This document shows, piece by piece, positions 27,091 to 35,168 of a stretch of 64,000 nucleotides of DNA (position 1 is the stretch's first letter; the number at the start of each line of letters is the position of its first letter). The notes beneath the pieces were generated by a model, which was given only the letters and a program-made list of their open reading frames with translations, was not told the origin of the DNA and made no database searches. Made by a program: the position numbers and the translations under genes. The DNA lies in assembly GCF_001190745.1 (NCBI RefSeq), contig NZ_CP012196.1, positions 2,046,001-2,110,000 on the forward strand. The letters run 5' to 3'. Source of the DNA: Campylobacter gracilis. GTDB taxonomy: Bacteria; Campylobacterota; Campylobacteria; Campylobacterales; Campylobacteraceae.

Positions 27091-27751
27091 GGACGCTTTG
27101 GCTAAGACGAAATTTTAAGCGGCTTCGTTTTACGCTAAATTTAAAGCGTAAAATTTTATCGCGCCGCCGTAAACGAGAGCAGACGAGATAAAATTTTACT
27201 TTGCAACTTCGGCACGAGGCAAAGCTAGGCTTAGGAAACGGCTGCAAAATTTTATCTTGTAACGTAGCTAAATTTAACGCACGGCGCGAGATTTCGTTCT
27301 GCCGAATTAAAATTTACATGGACGCGCTAGCTTAAAATTTCGCCGTAAATTTAAAATTTATCCGGCGCAGAATTCGCCGATGCGGGATTTTTAGAATTTT
27401 AAAATTTATGCCGCGGGATACGCCCGGCTTTGAAATTTTGCGGAATTGAAATTTAAGCGGCCCGTCAAACGGCTAAATTTTAAAACTGCGGCGGACGACG
27501 GATAGCGGACTGCGAACGACGCGCTGTTTGCAAGCGCCACAAGCAAGCCGTAAATTTAAAATTTATGCGCGATCCGCAGTCGCAGGCGGCGGATAAAATT
27601 TCGCCGCCTGTTTAAACGCTAGACGGGCAAAATTTAAGGCCGCGAAATCCGCGCTGCAAAACGAGGCTAAAATTTAAAGACGGGCGGTGCATTTAAGCCG
27701 CGCGAGAAATATAAATTTAAAAGCGCGCCTAGGCGCAATAAAGGAATATGA
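27091..27751. other. 660-bp gene-free spacer inside the nos operon
   Basis: Between nosL and nosY, which in related clusters are adjacent or nearly so. No frame here carries an RBS or resembles a protein. By eye about twenty AAATTT hexamers occur, one per 30-35 bases, separated by GC-rich 15-20-base segments. No terminator or convincing -10 box was found, so transcription may run through. Confidence 0.7.
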
Positions 27752-28579
27752 ATGAAAAATTTACTCACCATCGCCGCTTTGGATATCAAAGAATCCTTCC
27801 GTTCGCGCTGGTTTTTGCTCTATCTGCTGATCTTTAGCGGGCTCGTGGCGGCGTTTTTCATCACGGGGGTGACCGACTCGCGCGTGCTCGGCTTTAGCGG
27901 GCTTTCGCGACTGCTGCTGCTGTTTATTCAGATCTGCATCATCATCCTGCCCGTATTCGTGCTCGTAACCACTAGCAAGGCGATCCTAGCCGACCGCGAC
28001 CTAAATATCTTAGAATACCTGCTAAGCTTTCCGATCTCGCAGGCGCAGTATTACTACGGCAAGGCGCTGGGAAGGCTGTTTGGAGTGTTCGTGCCGATAT
28101 TTTTATCGCTGCTGCTCGCAATCGTTTGGGGCGCGATCAAGGGCACAGGCATTCCGTGGGCGATCTGCCTGCTTTATACGGGGCTGCTTTTTAGCTTGTG
28201 CGCAGCGTTTTTGGGGATCGCGTTTTTGATCTGTGCCGTTTCAAAAAGCCAAGAGATGGGGCTTGGGCTTGCGTTTTTCGTCTGGCTTTTCTGCCTTGCG
28301 TTTTTGGATCTCGTGCTGATCGGACTGCTCGCAAAAACGGGCGTAAACGAAAATCTCATTTTCGCAATCGCCCTAGCAAACCCGATGGAGGACTTCCGCA
28401 TCGCCGCTATCAGCCTATTTGATCCCGATCTTGCGGTCATCGGCACGACGGCGTATTTTATCCTAGATCACTTCGGGCGCGGGCTTTTCATCGCCTTTTC
28501 GCTACTCTATCCGATTGCGCTGGGCGCGGCGAGCCTGATTTTGGGCTATTTTATCTTTAGATCGAAGGATTTGGCGTGA
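27752..28579 (+). CDS. nosY: NosY, ABC permease for NosZ copper-site assembly
   Basis: 275 residues with six hydrophobic segments, ABC-2 family. Seen: DIKESFRSRWFLLYLLIFSGL at the N-terminus, SRLLLLFIQICIIILPVFVL, DLNILEYLLSFPISQAQYY and ALANPMEDFRIA, as in NosY. Start ATG 27752 behind AAAGGAATATGA; an out-of-frame ATG lies 4 bases earlier. Forms the transporter with NosF, probably moving a sulfur species for CuZ. Its stop overlaps the next gene (GTGA). Confidence 0.94.
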   Translation: MKNLLTIAALDIKESFRSRWFLLYLLIFSGLVAAFFITGVTDSRVLGFSGLSRLLLLFIQICIIILPVFVLVTTSKAILADRDLNILEYLLSFPISQAQYYYGKALGRLFGVFVPIFLSLLLAIVWGAIKGTGIPWAICLLYTGLLFSLCAAFLGIAFLICAVSKSQEMGLGLAFFVWLFCLAFLDLVLIGLLAKTGVNENLIFAIALANPMEDFRIAAISLFDPDLAVIGTTAYFILDHFGRGLFIAFSLLYPIALGAASLILGYFIFRSKDLA

Positions 28580-29244
28580 AATTTACACTCATTTTGACGG
28601 CATTTATAGCGCTTTGCGGCGCAGCGGAGATGCAAAATTCTGCGCCGCAAAGCTCTAGCTCGGCACAGAATTTAGGCGCATCAGATAAGACAGGCTCCGA
28701 TTCGGCGCAAAATTCTAAAAGCGTGCGCGAGCCCGCGTGGCTTAAAGACGTAAATCTTACCTGCGCCAAATACGGCATCGATACTAGCGCGCATCCCGAA
28801 TTTCGCGCCTATGCAAGACTTAAAGACAGCAGCGCGCTAGCGTTTGCTTCGCCCAAGGCGATGTTTGCATATTTTTTTGAAAGTGAGAGCTCGGGCGCAA
28901 ATTTTAACGGAGCTTCCGCAGAGATGAATTCTGAGAATGAAAATTCTTTGGGAGCGAATTCTGCGAACAAAAATCCCGCTAACGGCAATTTAGGCGAGGC
29001 AAATTCCACGGACGTAAATTTCGGCGGCGCGGAGCTTTACGTCACCGATTATGCAAGCGGCGAAATTTTGCGGGCGCAGGACGCGTTTTATGTCTTCGGC
29101 AGCGTGCTGCAAAGCGCCAGAGGCGACGATCTCATCACGTTTGCTAGACTTCAGGACGCACAAAATTTCATGCGCGAGAAAAAGGGGCATAAAATTTTGC
29201 AGTTTCACGAAATCTCCGCCAAGCTAATCGATTATCTAAGATGA
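28576..29244 (+). CDS. NosL-like periplasmic protein downstream of nosY
   Basis: 222 residues from GTG 28576, overlapping the nosY stop. Signal peptide (LILTAFIALCGAAEM), an Asn/Ser/Ala linker (residues 15-55), then a divergent NosL-type domain: SPKAMFAYFF, a second Asn/Ala/Ser insert (about 95-152), and LYVTDYASGEILRAQDAFYVFGS, FARLQDAQNFMREKKGHKIL at the end. The CxxC/CxxM copper motif of NosL is absent; only one Cys (LTCAKYG) is near that place. Probably a nos accessory protein. Family call rests on the C-terminal half only. Confidence 0.65.
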   Translation: MKFTLILTAFIALCGAAEMQNSAPQSSSSAQNLGASDKTGSDSAQNSKSVREPAWLKDVNLTCAKYGIDTSAHPEFRAYARLKDSSALAFASPKAMFAYFFESESSGANFNGASAEMNSENENSLGANSANKNPANGNLGEANSTDVNFGGAELYVTDYASGEILRAQDAFYVFGSVLQSARGDDLITFARLQDAQNFMREKKGHKILQFHEISAKLIDYLR

Positions 29245-29461
29245 TCGAGCCGCTTGGCAAAATTTAAATCCAGCTATTTTAGTATATTTTATTCATAAAA
29301 ATTTATCTTTTATTTTAGTGCGCTATTAAGGGAATTTAAAGCAATTAAAAAATACAATCACGTTAAATTTTATCTATAAGAATTAAATAATGTAGTTTTT
29401 AAGTATATTTATTGAGGGCTGCATTCTCGCTTATTTTTAAAATAAATTTTAAGGAGACGTC
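29245..29461 (+). promoter_or_regulatory. AT-rich leader of cooS
   Basis: 217 bp, about 80% AT, between the nos operon and cooS. Several A/T tracts and TAATGT/TATAAG-like boxes are present near 29375-29405, but no single -10 can be chosen. AAGGAGACGTC precedes the cooS ATG. No strong terminator for the nos operon is seen. Confidence 0.4.
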
Positions 29462-32182
29462 ATGGCAAACGACAAAATCGCAAAACAAAAAGGCTCACGC
29501 AAGAAAGCTGCGACGGATGAAAATTCCGCTGCGAATACGGGAGAAAATTCCGTCGCAGACGCAGCCAAAAGCTCAGCCGCATCCGTTTTTGATAAAAGCA
29601 CAAATATCGCTCAAAATTCCGCAGCAAATTCTACGACTTCTGCCTCACATGCTCGCGACAAAATTTCTAAAAATCGCGCCGCAGGTGAGAATTCCTGCGA
29701 CGAGTGCGACTGCGAAGCCAGAAATTCCGCGTCTGGCTACGATGATAGCGCACGCTCTGCTTCAGGCACGAACCCTGCGGCGCACTCAAGCACTCAAAGC
29801 GCAGGCAACGCTAAAAAATCCGCAATAAACTCTACGACAAATTCCATGGCTGATTCTTTGACAAATTCCATCTCAAATCCTGCGAAGAGCCCAAGCAGCA
29901 AAGACCACTTCTCTTGCTCGCACGAGCATAGCGATAACTCCGCAATCCATTCGCATCTACACGACGAAGATCTTGCGACCCACCCACACGATCAAGAAGA
30001 AAACCTCGCAGCTTATTTGCACGAATACGGCGTAAATTCTGCAGCGTCTTCGCATGAGTGCGACGAGAATTCCGCCATCAGCTCGCACGAGCACGACAAA
30101 CATTGCCATGATCACAAGCCCCACTCTCATCGCGCGATTATTGGATTTGACGAGCACGGTATCCCAAAAGTTTTAGTGCCCGCAGAGGCTAGTCCGCACA
30201 CACATAAAGGCGCACAGGGCAATCTTTTCGAGCATTTTCACGAGGCGGAATTTACGGCGGATTATATGAAGGCGGTGCTTGAATACAAAAAGACCTTCCC
30301 CACAAAGCAAGAGGTACTTGAGAAAACCCCTGATCCCGCCGTGCGCGAAATGATGCTTAGGATGGAGCAGATCGGTGTAGATACGGCGTTTGATCGTTTC
30401 GACAAACAGATGCCTATGTGTAGCTATGGACTTACCGGAGTATGCTGTAAGATCTGCAATATGGGACCTTGCAAAATTACTAAAAAGGCCGATCGCGGCA
30501 CTTGCGGTGCGGACGCCGATCTCATCGTATCGCGCAACCTACTGCGTCAAGTAGCTGCAGGCGTAGCTCAACATGGCGCGCACGCTAGAGAGCTTCTACT
30601 ATCGCTAAAATGGGCAGCACAAGGCAAGCTAGATCTGCCCATAATAGGCGAATACAAAATCATCAATACCGCCAAAGCCTTTGGAATTCCAACTGAAGGC
30701 AGAGAGTTAAAAGAGGTAGCGATCGAGCTTGCCGATACGCTTTTGACAGATCTTTCGCAAAGCAGCGGCGAGTATAAAACCATCACTGCGCTCGCACCCA
30801 AGGAGCGTCAAGAAGTATGGCGGAAGCTAGATATCTTGCCGATTAGTGCGTATAACGAAGTCTTTGAGGCGTATCACCGAACGGGTGTAGGCACGGACGG
30901 AGACTGGCGCAGCGTGATGCAGCATCTTTTGCGCTGCGGGCTTGCTTTTACCTTCACCGGCGTAGTAGCTGCGAATATCGCTACGGATGCGCTATTTGGC
31001 GTAGGAGATCGCGTAACTTCCAAAAGCAATATGGGCGCACTTAAAAAAGGCTGGGTCAATATCGCCGTGCACGGACATCTGCCGACATTAGTAAGCCTAA
31101 TAGTGGAGATCGGAAATTCTAAGGAGTACCAAGACAAGGCTCGCGCAATAGGCGCACAGGGTATCGCATTTTACGGCGTGTGCTGTTCTGGGCTATCGGC
31201 GATGTATCGCAACTGGGGCGTCGTGCCGCTCTCAAACGCCGTAACTGCCGAACTCGTCATAGGCACAGGCGCACTTGATCTGTGGGTCGCCGATGTCCAA
31301 GATGTCTATCCTGCGATCATGGATGTAGCTAACTGCTTCCAGACCAAGGTCGTTACCACAAGCTCATCAGCTAGGCTTCCCGGAGCCGAGCATATAGGCT
31401 ACGATCATCACCATAGTAATATCGCCGAGACTAGGAATTTGGCGCGTAAAATTCTAGATCGCGCATTGCAATCTCACGAAAAGCGCAAAGGACTGCCGGT
31501 ATATATCCCGCCGTATGAAGTCGAGGCCGAAGTGGGCTTTTCGGTAGAATTCGTCCATAAACACTACGGCGGTATGGAGCCGTTAGCGCACGCGCTAAAA
31601 AGCGGTGAAATTTTAGGCATCGTAAATATGGTCGGCTGCACCAATCCTAAAGTGCCTTATGAGCGCGCTATCATAGATGTCGCACAAACCCTAATCGAAA
31701 ATAACGTCCTAATCCTAACCAACGGCTGCGCGTCGTTCCCGCTAATGAAGCTGGGCTTTTGCCAAAAAAGCGCGTATAAAAAAGCAGGCGCGTCGCTACG
31801 GGCGTTTTTAGAAAAAGATGAGCTTCCGCCGGTGTGGCACGTGGGCGAGTGCATCGATAATACCCGCTCCAGCGGAATTTTCGCAGGTATCGCAGGAGTG
31901 CTAGGCAAAAATCTCTACGAGCTGCCGCTTGCCTTCACCTCTCCCGAGTGGGCGAACGAAAAGGGCGTCGATGCCTCGCTTGGATTCCGTCTAATGGGCA
32001 TCGACTCGTATCACTGCGTCGAGTATCAAATCCACGGCTCCGCAAATGTCATACACTTTTTCAAAGAGGGCACCAGGCGTGCGCTTGGCTCTGTGATGCA
32101 CGTAGATACCGATCCAGTCGCACTTGCGCTAAAAATGGTAAGCGACATGCGCTTAAAACGCAAAGCCCTAGGCTGGCAGTAG
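29462..32182 (+). CDS. cooS: Ni-CO dehydrogenase catalytic subunit (CooS) with 285-residue Ser/Asn/His-rich N-terminal extension
   Basis: 906 residues; the monofunctional [NiFe4S4] CO dehydrogenase is usually about 620-640. The core begins near residue 286 and carries the cluster D/B cysteines in MCSYGLTGVCCKICNMGPCKI and GTCGADADLI. The C-cluster region includes HGHLPTLVSLIVEIGN, FYGVCCSGLSAMYRN, VGCTNPKVPYE, LTNGCASFPLMK, GECIDNTRSSG and YHCVEYQIHGS. Residues 15-150 are an Asn/Ser/Ala low-complexity stretch; residues 150-260 hold over twenty histidines plus some cysteines (HEHDKHCHDHKPHSH), a likely nickel-binding segment. There is no CooF, CooC, CooJ or acetyl-CoA synthase gene beside it. 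The extension may replace a separate nickel chaperone (inference). Confidence 0.93.
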   Translation: MANDKIAKQKGSRKKAATDENSAANTGENSVADAAKSSAASVFDKSTNIAQNSAANSTTSASHARDKISKNRAAGENSCDECDCEARNSASGYDDSARSASGTNPAAHSSTQSAGNAKKSAINSTTNSMADSLTNSISNPAKSPSSKDHFSCSHEHSDNSAIHSHLHDEDLATHPHDQEENLAAYLHEYGVNSAASSHECDENSAISSHEHDKHCHDHKPHSHRAIIGFDEHGIPKVLVPAEASPHTHKGAQGNLFEHFHEAEFTADYMKAVLEYKKTFPTKQEVLEKTPDPAVREMMLRMEQIGVDTAFDRFDKQMPMCSYGLTGVCCKICNMGPCKITKKADRGTCGADADLIVSRNLLRQVAAGVAQHGAHARELLLSLKWAAQGKLDLPIIGEYKIINTAKAFGIPTEGRELKEVAIELADTLLTDLSQSSGEYKTITALAPKERQEVWRKLDILPISAYNEVFEAYHRTGVGTDGDWRSVMQHLLRCGLAFTFTGVVAANIATDALFGVGDRVTSKSNMGALKKGWVNIAVHGHLPTLVSLIVEIGNSKEYQDKARAIGAQGIAFYGVCCSGLSAMYRNWGVVPLSNAVTAELVIGTGALDLWVADVQDVYPAIMDVANCFQTKVVTTSSSARLPGAEHIGYDHHHSNIAETRNLARKILDRALQSHEKRKGLPVYIPPYEVEAEVGFSVEFVHKHYGGMEPLAHALKSGEILGIVNMVGCTNPKVPYERAIIDVAQTLIENNVLILTNGCASFPLMKLGFCQKSAYKKAGASLRAFLEKDELPPVWHVGECIDNTRSSGIFAGIAGVLGKNLYELPLAFTSPEWANEKGVDASLGFRLMGIDSYHCVEYQIHGSANVIHFFKEGTRRALGSVMHVDTDPVALALKMVSDMRLKRKALGWQ

Positions 32183-32655
32183 CGACGACGGATTCATTTC
32201 GCATCGCATTTTAAGCGATGCGAAATTTCATGATAAAATTTAACCTCTTGCGGGCAAATAAAATCCCGCGGCCAAACGGCAAGTAAAATTCTACGACTAA
32301 GTAGCTAGCAAAACCGGGGTCAAATAAAGAGAAAATTTTCGCGCAGTATCCGTTTACGGAATTCTAAATCAAATCTTAAAATCCTACGTAAAATTTCGCC
32401 GCGCGCTGTCTGCTGCTAAATAGGCGAAATTTAGCCAGGCAAAATTCTGCCATCAGGTTTAAGTCTATCTTTCGCGAACGGATGAAATTTTAAAATTCCA
32501 TCTCAGCATAAATTTCGTAGACGCTCATCTGAAATCCGCAAGCTAAATTTTGCTAAAAGCCTTATTACACGGAGCTGCACGCCATTAAATTTCGCTCGCG
32601 TATATGAAAGCTAAAATCATAAAAATTTAATATGATATATGCTAAAATGCCACAT
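32183..32655. other. Spacer downstream of cooS
   Basis: About 470 bp rich in AAATTT/AAATTC hexamers, with short inverted GATGCGAAAT-type segments just after the cooS stop (GCATCGCATTTTAAGCGATGCGAAAT, split over 32200-32225: GCATCGCATTTT with AAGCGATGC), a possible terminator stem followed by only a weak T-run. No coding frame recognised; it may contain unrecognisable 5' parts of the decayed gene that follows. Confidence 0.5.
32200..32221 (+). terminator. Possible terminator of cooS
   Basis: GCATCGC and GCGATGC face each other across ATTTTAA just after the cooS stop codon, forming a seven-pair stem followed by GAAATTTCAT. The T-run is poor, so terminator strength is uncertain. Confidence 0.5.
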
Positions 32656-32659
32656 CTGT

Positions 32660-32985
32660 TTAAGGATTTAGATGTATAAATCAAAGTCGCTGCAGTCTCT
32701 GCGTCATCATCGATAGAAAATGTCGTGCGAGGCGGAGGCGCTGCTGTCAAGTCCTGCGTTTCGCAGCTTGAGGCGGTGCGACAAAAGCGCGTCTATGCTG
32801 CGCCTGCAAACATTTTCGGCTGGGACTGCACGGGCGCGAGGACGTCACTACAAATCTTGTAGGCGGCTAAAATTTTCATCCGGATCTTTTCTGAAATATT
32901 GATCTTGGAGCCATCACGAAGGAATTTTACTGCAAGCCTTTCGCCTACGAGCCGAAGGGCGGAATTTTAAACAGGTTTCAACGAG
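32660..32985 (+). pseudogene. Remnant of an ABC transporter substrate-binding protein gene (Peripla_BP_2 type)
   Basis: In three phases one can read the C-terminal lobe of an iron-complex/cobalamin-type binding protein: EALLSSPAFRSL (from 32732), then AVRQKRVYAAPANIFGWD, then SLQIL, a TAG where Trp is normal, AAKIF, a phase change, HPDLF, a TGA, and NIDLGAITKEFY...FAYEP up to about 32955. This matches the usual 'L..lkAVKnkrVY..P...f.WD....s.LqilWaAKifhPdlF.dIDl...tkEFY..fy.Y' pattern. Two stops and at least two frameshifts make it dead. It sits directly upstream of an intact permease and ATPase, where the binding protein belongs. Confidence 0.75.
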
Positions 32986-33042
32986 GCGAAATTTCAAAGA
33001 TTAAATTTAAGGCAAAAGATAAAATTTAAAGCAAGGGAAGGT

Positions 33043-34035
33043 ATGAAAAATTTTAAATTTATGCTCCTGCTGCTGATACTGGCGACGATTGCAACGATTG
33101 CGATATCGCTTTGTATAGGGCGCTTCGGCCTAAGCATCGCCGAGGTTTTAAAAGCGCTTAGCGGCGGCGAAGTAGCGCAAAACGTCCACAACGTCGTTAT
33201 GGATGTGCGCTTGCCGCGCATCATCGCCGCGGTGCTCGTGGGCGCGGCGCTGGGCATCAGCGGCACGGCGTATCAGGGTGTCTTTAAAAACCAACTCGTC
33301 TCGCCAGATCTCTTAGGCGTCAGCGCCGGAGCCTGCGTAGGCGCGGCGATCGCGATCCTGCTTGATCTAAATATCCTTTTGATCCAGCTTTTCGCCTTCG
33401 TTTTTGGGCTTGCGGCGGTTTGCATTACGCTTCTGATTACGCGCGCGCTGCGTTCGAGCGCCACCATAATGCTTGTGCTTGCCGGCATCATCGTAAGCGG
33501 TCTGATGGGCGCGTTGATTGGGTTTTTAAAATTTATGGCGGATCCCGAGACGAAGCTTGCAGACATCGTGTATTGGCAGCTAGGAAGCCTCGCGAAGGTC
33601 GATCCCTCCGTGCTGGCGATGATAGCGCCGGTGATGGGGGTTTGTATCGCTATCTTGGTGCTGATGAGCTACCGCATAAACGTCCTATCCATGGGCGATG
33701 CGACGGCAGCGAAGCTCGGCGTAAACGTCGTGCTGGAGCGGGGCATCATCATCGTCTGCGCGACGCTGCTAACCGCAAGTAGCGTGTGTATCAGCGGCAT
33801 AGTCGCGTGGGTGGGGCTTTTGATGCCGCATCTAACGCGCATGATCGTGGGCGTTAGCAACACCAAGGCGATCCCGGCGAGCATATTTTTAAGCGCGATC
33901 TTCGTGCTCATCGTAGACGACGTAGCGCGCAGCATAAATCAAAGCGAGATCCCGCTAGGCGTGCTTACGGGCTTTATCGGCACGCTATTTTTTATATTCA
34001 TCCTACTTAAAAACAAAAGGAAGCTAAATGGTTAG
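33043..34035 (+). CDS. FecCD-type ABC permease (iron-complex/cobalamin/metal-chelate import)
   Basis: 330 residues, about nine to ten membrane segments, BtuC/FhuB/FecCD family. Hallmarks: VRLPRIIAAVLVGAALGISGTAYQG near the N-terminus, FKNQLVSPDLLGVSAGACVGA, the coupling loop GDATAAKLGVNV and GIVAWVGLLMPHLTRMIVG. RBS AAGGGAAGGT. Overlaps the ATPase by 8 bases. Substrate unknown; candidates are siderophore, heme, cobalamin or nickel chelate. Nearness to cooS hints at nickel, but this is weak. Its own binding protein gene upstream is decayed, so if active it must use one encoded elsewhere. Confidence 0.92.
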   Translation: MKNFKFMLLLLILATIATIAISLCIGRFGLSIAEVLKALSGGEVAQNVHNVVMDVRLPRIIAAVLVGAALGISGTAYQGVFKNQLVSPDLLGVSAGACVGAAIAILLDLNILLIQLFAFVFGLAAVCITLLITRALRSSATIMLVLAGIIVSGLMGALIGFLKFMADPETKLADIVYWQLGSLAKVDPSVLAMIAPVMGVCIAILVLMSYRINVLSMGDATAAKLGVNVVLERGIIIVCATLLTASSVCISGIVAWVGLLMPHLTRMIVGVSNTKAIPASIFLSAIFVLIVDDVARSINQSEIPLGVLTGFIGTLFFIFILLKNKRKLNG

Positions 34036-34804
34036 GGTTGAGAGCTTAGACTTCGGCTACGTAAAATCCGCCCCTCTAACACTGCGCGACGTGAATTTCA
34101 ACCTCGAAGCGGGCGCGATGCTGACGATTTTGGGGCAAAACGGCGCGGGCAAATCGACGCTTTTAAATTTAATCAGCGGCACGCTTGAGCCTCTGCGCGG
34201 TAAAATTTCAATCGACGGCAAGGATATGGCGAGCCTCAGCGCCAAAGGGCGCGCCGAGATCATCGGCTACGTCTCGCAAAGCGAGGTCTGCGAGTACGAT
34301 TACAGCGTCTTCGAATACGTCCTGATGGGGCGCACGGCGCATATCGGGATCTTTTCGCAGCCGAGCGAAAACGACTACAAGTTCGCGCAGCACTACATGA
34401 AAATGCTTGAAATTTGGCATCTAAAAGACAAGATCATCACGCGTCTAAGCGGCGGCCAGAGGCAGATGGCGTCCATCGCGCGCGCCCTTTGCAGCGAGCC
34501 TAAGATCGTGATCTTCGACGAGCCCACCTCGGCGTTAGACTTTGCCAACCAATACAAATTCCTCCGTGCCACAAAAGAGCTTCTCAAAAACGGCTACACC
34601 GTCGTTTTAGCCACGCACAATCCGGACTTCGCGCTGCTTTTGGGCGGATACGTCGCGCTCGTAAAAGGCGGCGGCGAGGTCGCATACGGCAAGGCCGAGC
34701 AGATCATAAAAAGCGAAATTTTAAGCAAGCTATACGATCTGAAGCTTGACGTCAGCTACAACGAAAAGGTCGGCAGGGTGTGTTGCTTGACGTATCCATT
34801 CTAG
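34028..34804 (+). CDS. ABC ATPase partner of the FecCD-type permease
   Basis: 258 residues, FecE/BtuD class. Walker A GQNGAGKSTLL, Q-loop GYVSQSE, signature RLSGGQRQMASIARAL, Walker B KIVIFDEPTSALDFAN, and switch histidine LATHNPD. The start ATG overlaps the permease gene end, so the two are co-translated. Followed by a good terminator at 34877. Confidence 0.94.
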   Translation: MVRVESLDFGYVKSAPLTLRDVNFNLEAGAMLTILGQNGAGKSTLLNLISGTLEPLRGKISIDGKDMASLSAKGRAEIIGYVSQSEVCEYDYSVFEYVLMGRTAHIGIFSQPSENDYKFAQHYMKMLEIWHLKDKIITRLSGGQRQMASIARALCSEPKIVIFDEPTSALDFANQYKFLRATKELLKNGYTVVLATHNPDFALLLGGYVALVKGGGEVAYGKAEQIIKSEILSKLYDLKLDVSYNEKVGRVCCLTYPF

Positions 34805-34842
34805 TCTTTACTTCTCGGCCCGAACAAAGTCCGAGCCTGCGA

Positions 34843-34859
34843 GTGGGGCTCTGCCCCAC
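34843..34859 (+). terminator. Short GC-rich hairpin, possible first terminator arm
   Basis: GTGGGGC (34843-34849) and GCCCCAC (34853-34859) form a seven-pair stem with a three-base loop, 40 bases after the ATPase stop. There is no T-run, so it may act with the second hairpin or stabilise the 3' end. Confidence 0.5.
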
Positions 34860-34876
34860 GCCCCGCTAAAGTTACG

Positions 34877-34900
34877 GCAGGCTAGCGCCTGCATTTTTAT
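34877..34900 (+). terminator. Intrinsic terminator of the ABC operon
   Basis: GCAGGC (34877-34882) pairs with GCCTGC (34887-34892) around TAGC and is followed by ATTTTTAT: a compact rho-independent terminator for the permease-ATPase pair. Confidence 0.75.
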
Positions 34901-35168
34901 CGGTTTGACTTCGCGGAGGGGTACAGCTCATCCTTAAAATAGAAGCTTCTTAAATTTAAAATTTTATCGCTTAGGCTGCGCGAGTGAGAGGACTTAATGA
35001 ACGCTAGCGGCGGTAAAATTTTAGCGTCCGCGGCGGGGATTTTGAGGCGGCGAAATTTTAAAATTTCAAAGCGGGCGGCGGGGCCGGAATTTTAAAATTC
35101 ACTCCAAATTTTAAGCATAAAAATCAAAATTTATCGTTACAATTACGTAAAATTTTTAAGGAGCAAAA

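Larger units (their letters stand above)
34805..35168. other. 364-bp spacer with two hairpins
   Basis: Holds a GTGGGGC/GCCCCAC stem (34843-34859), the terminator listed separately, and a stretch of AAATTTTA-type hexamers (34940-35160). No RNA gene or coding frame recognised. AAGGAGCAAAA at its end is the RBS of the DUF4139 gene. Confidence 0.5.

Noticed and set aside
29957-30157. Minus-strand frame rich in Val/Arg opposite cooS
   Set aside because: It is the complement of His/Asp-rich codons in the cooS extension, not an independent gene.
34805-34920. tRNA or small RNA gene between the ABC operon and the DUF4139 gene
   Set aside because: The folded parts are two independent short hairpins, the second with a T-run; no cloverleaf or T-loop sequence is present.
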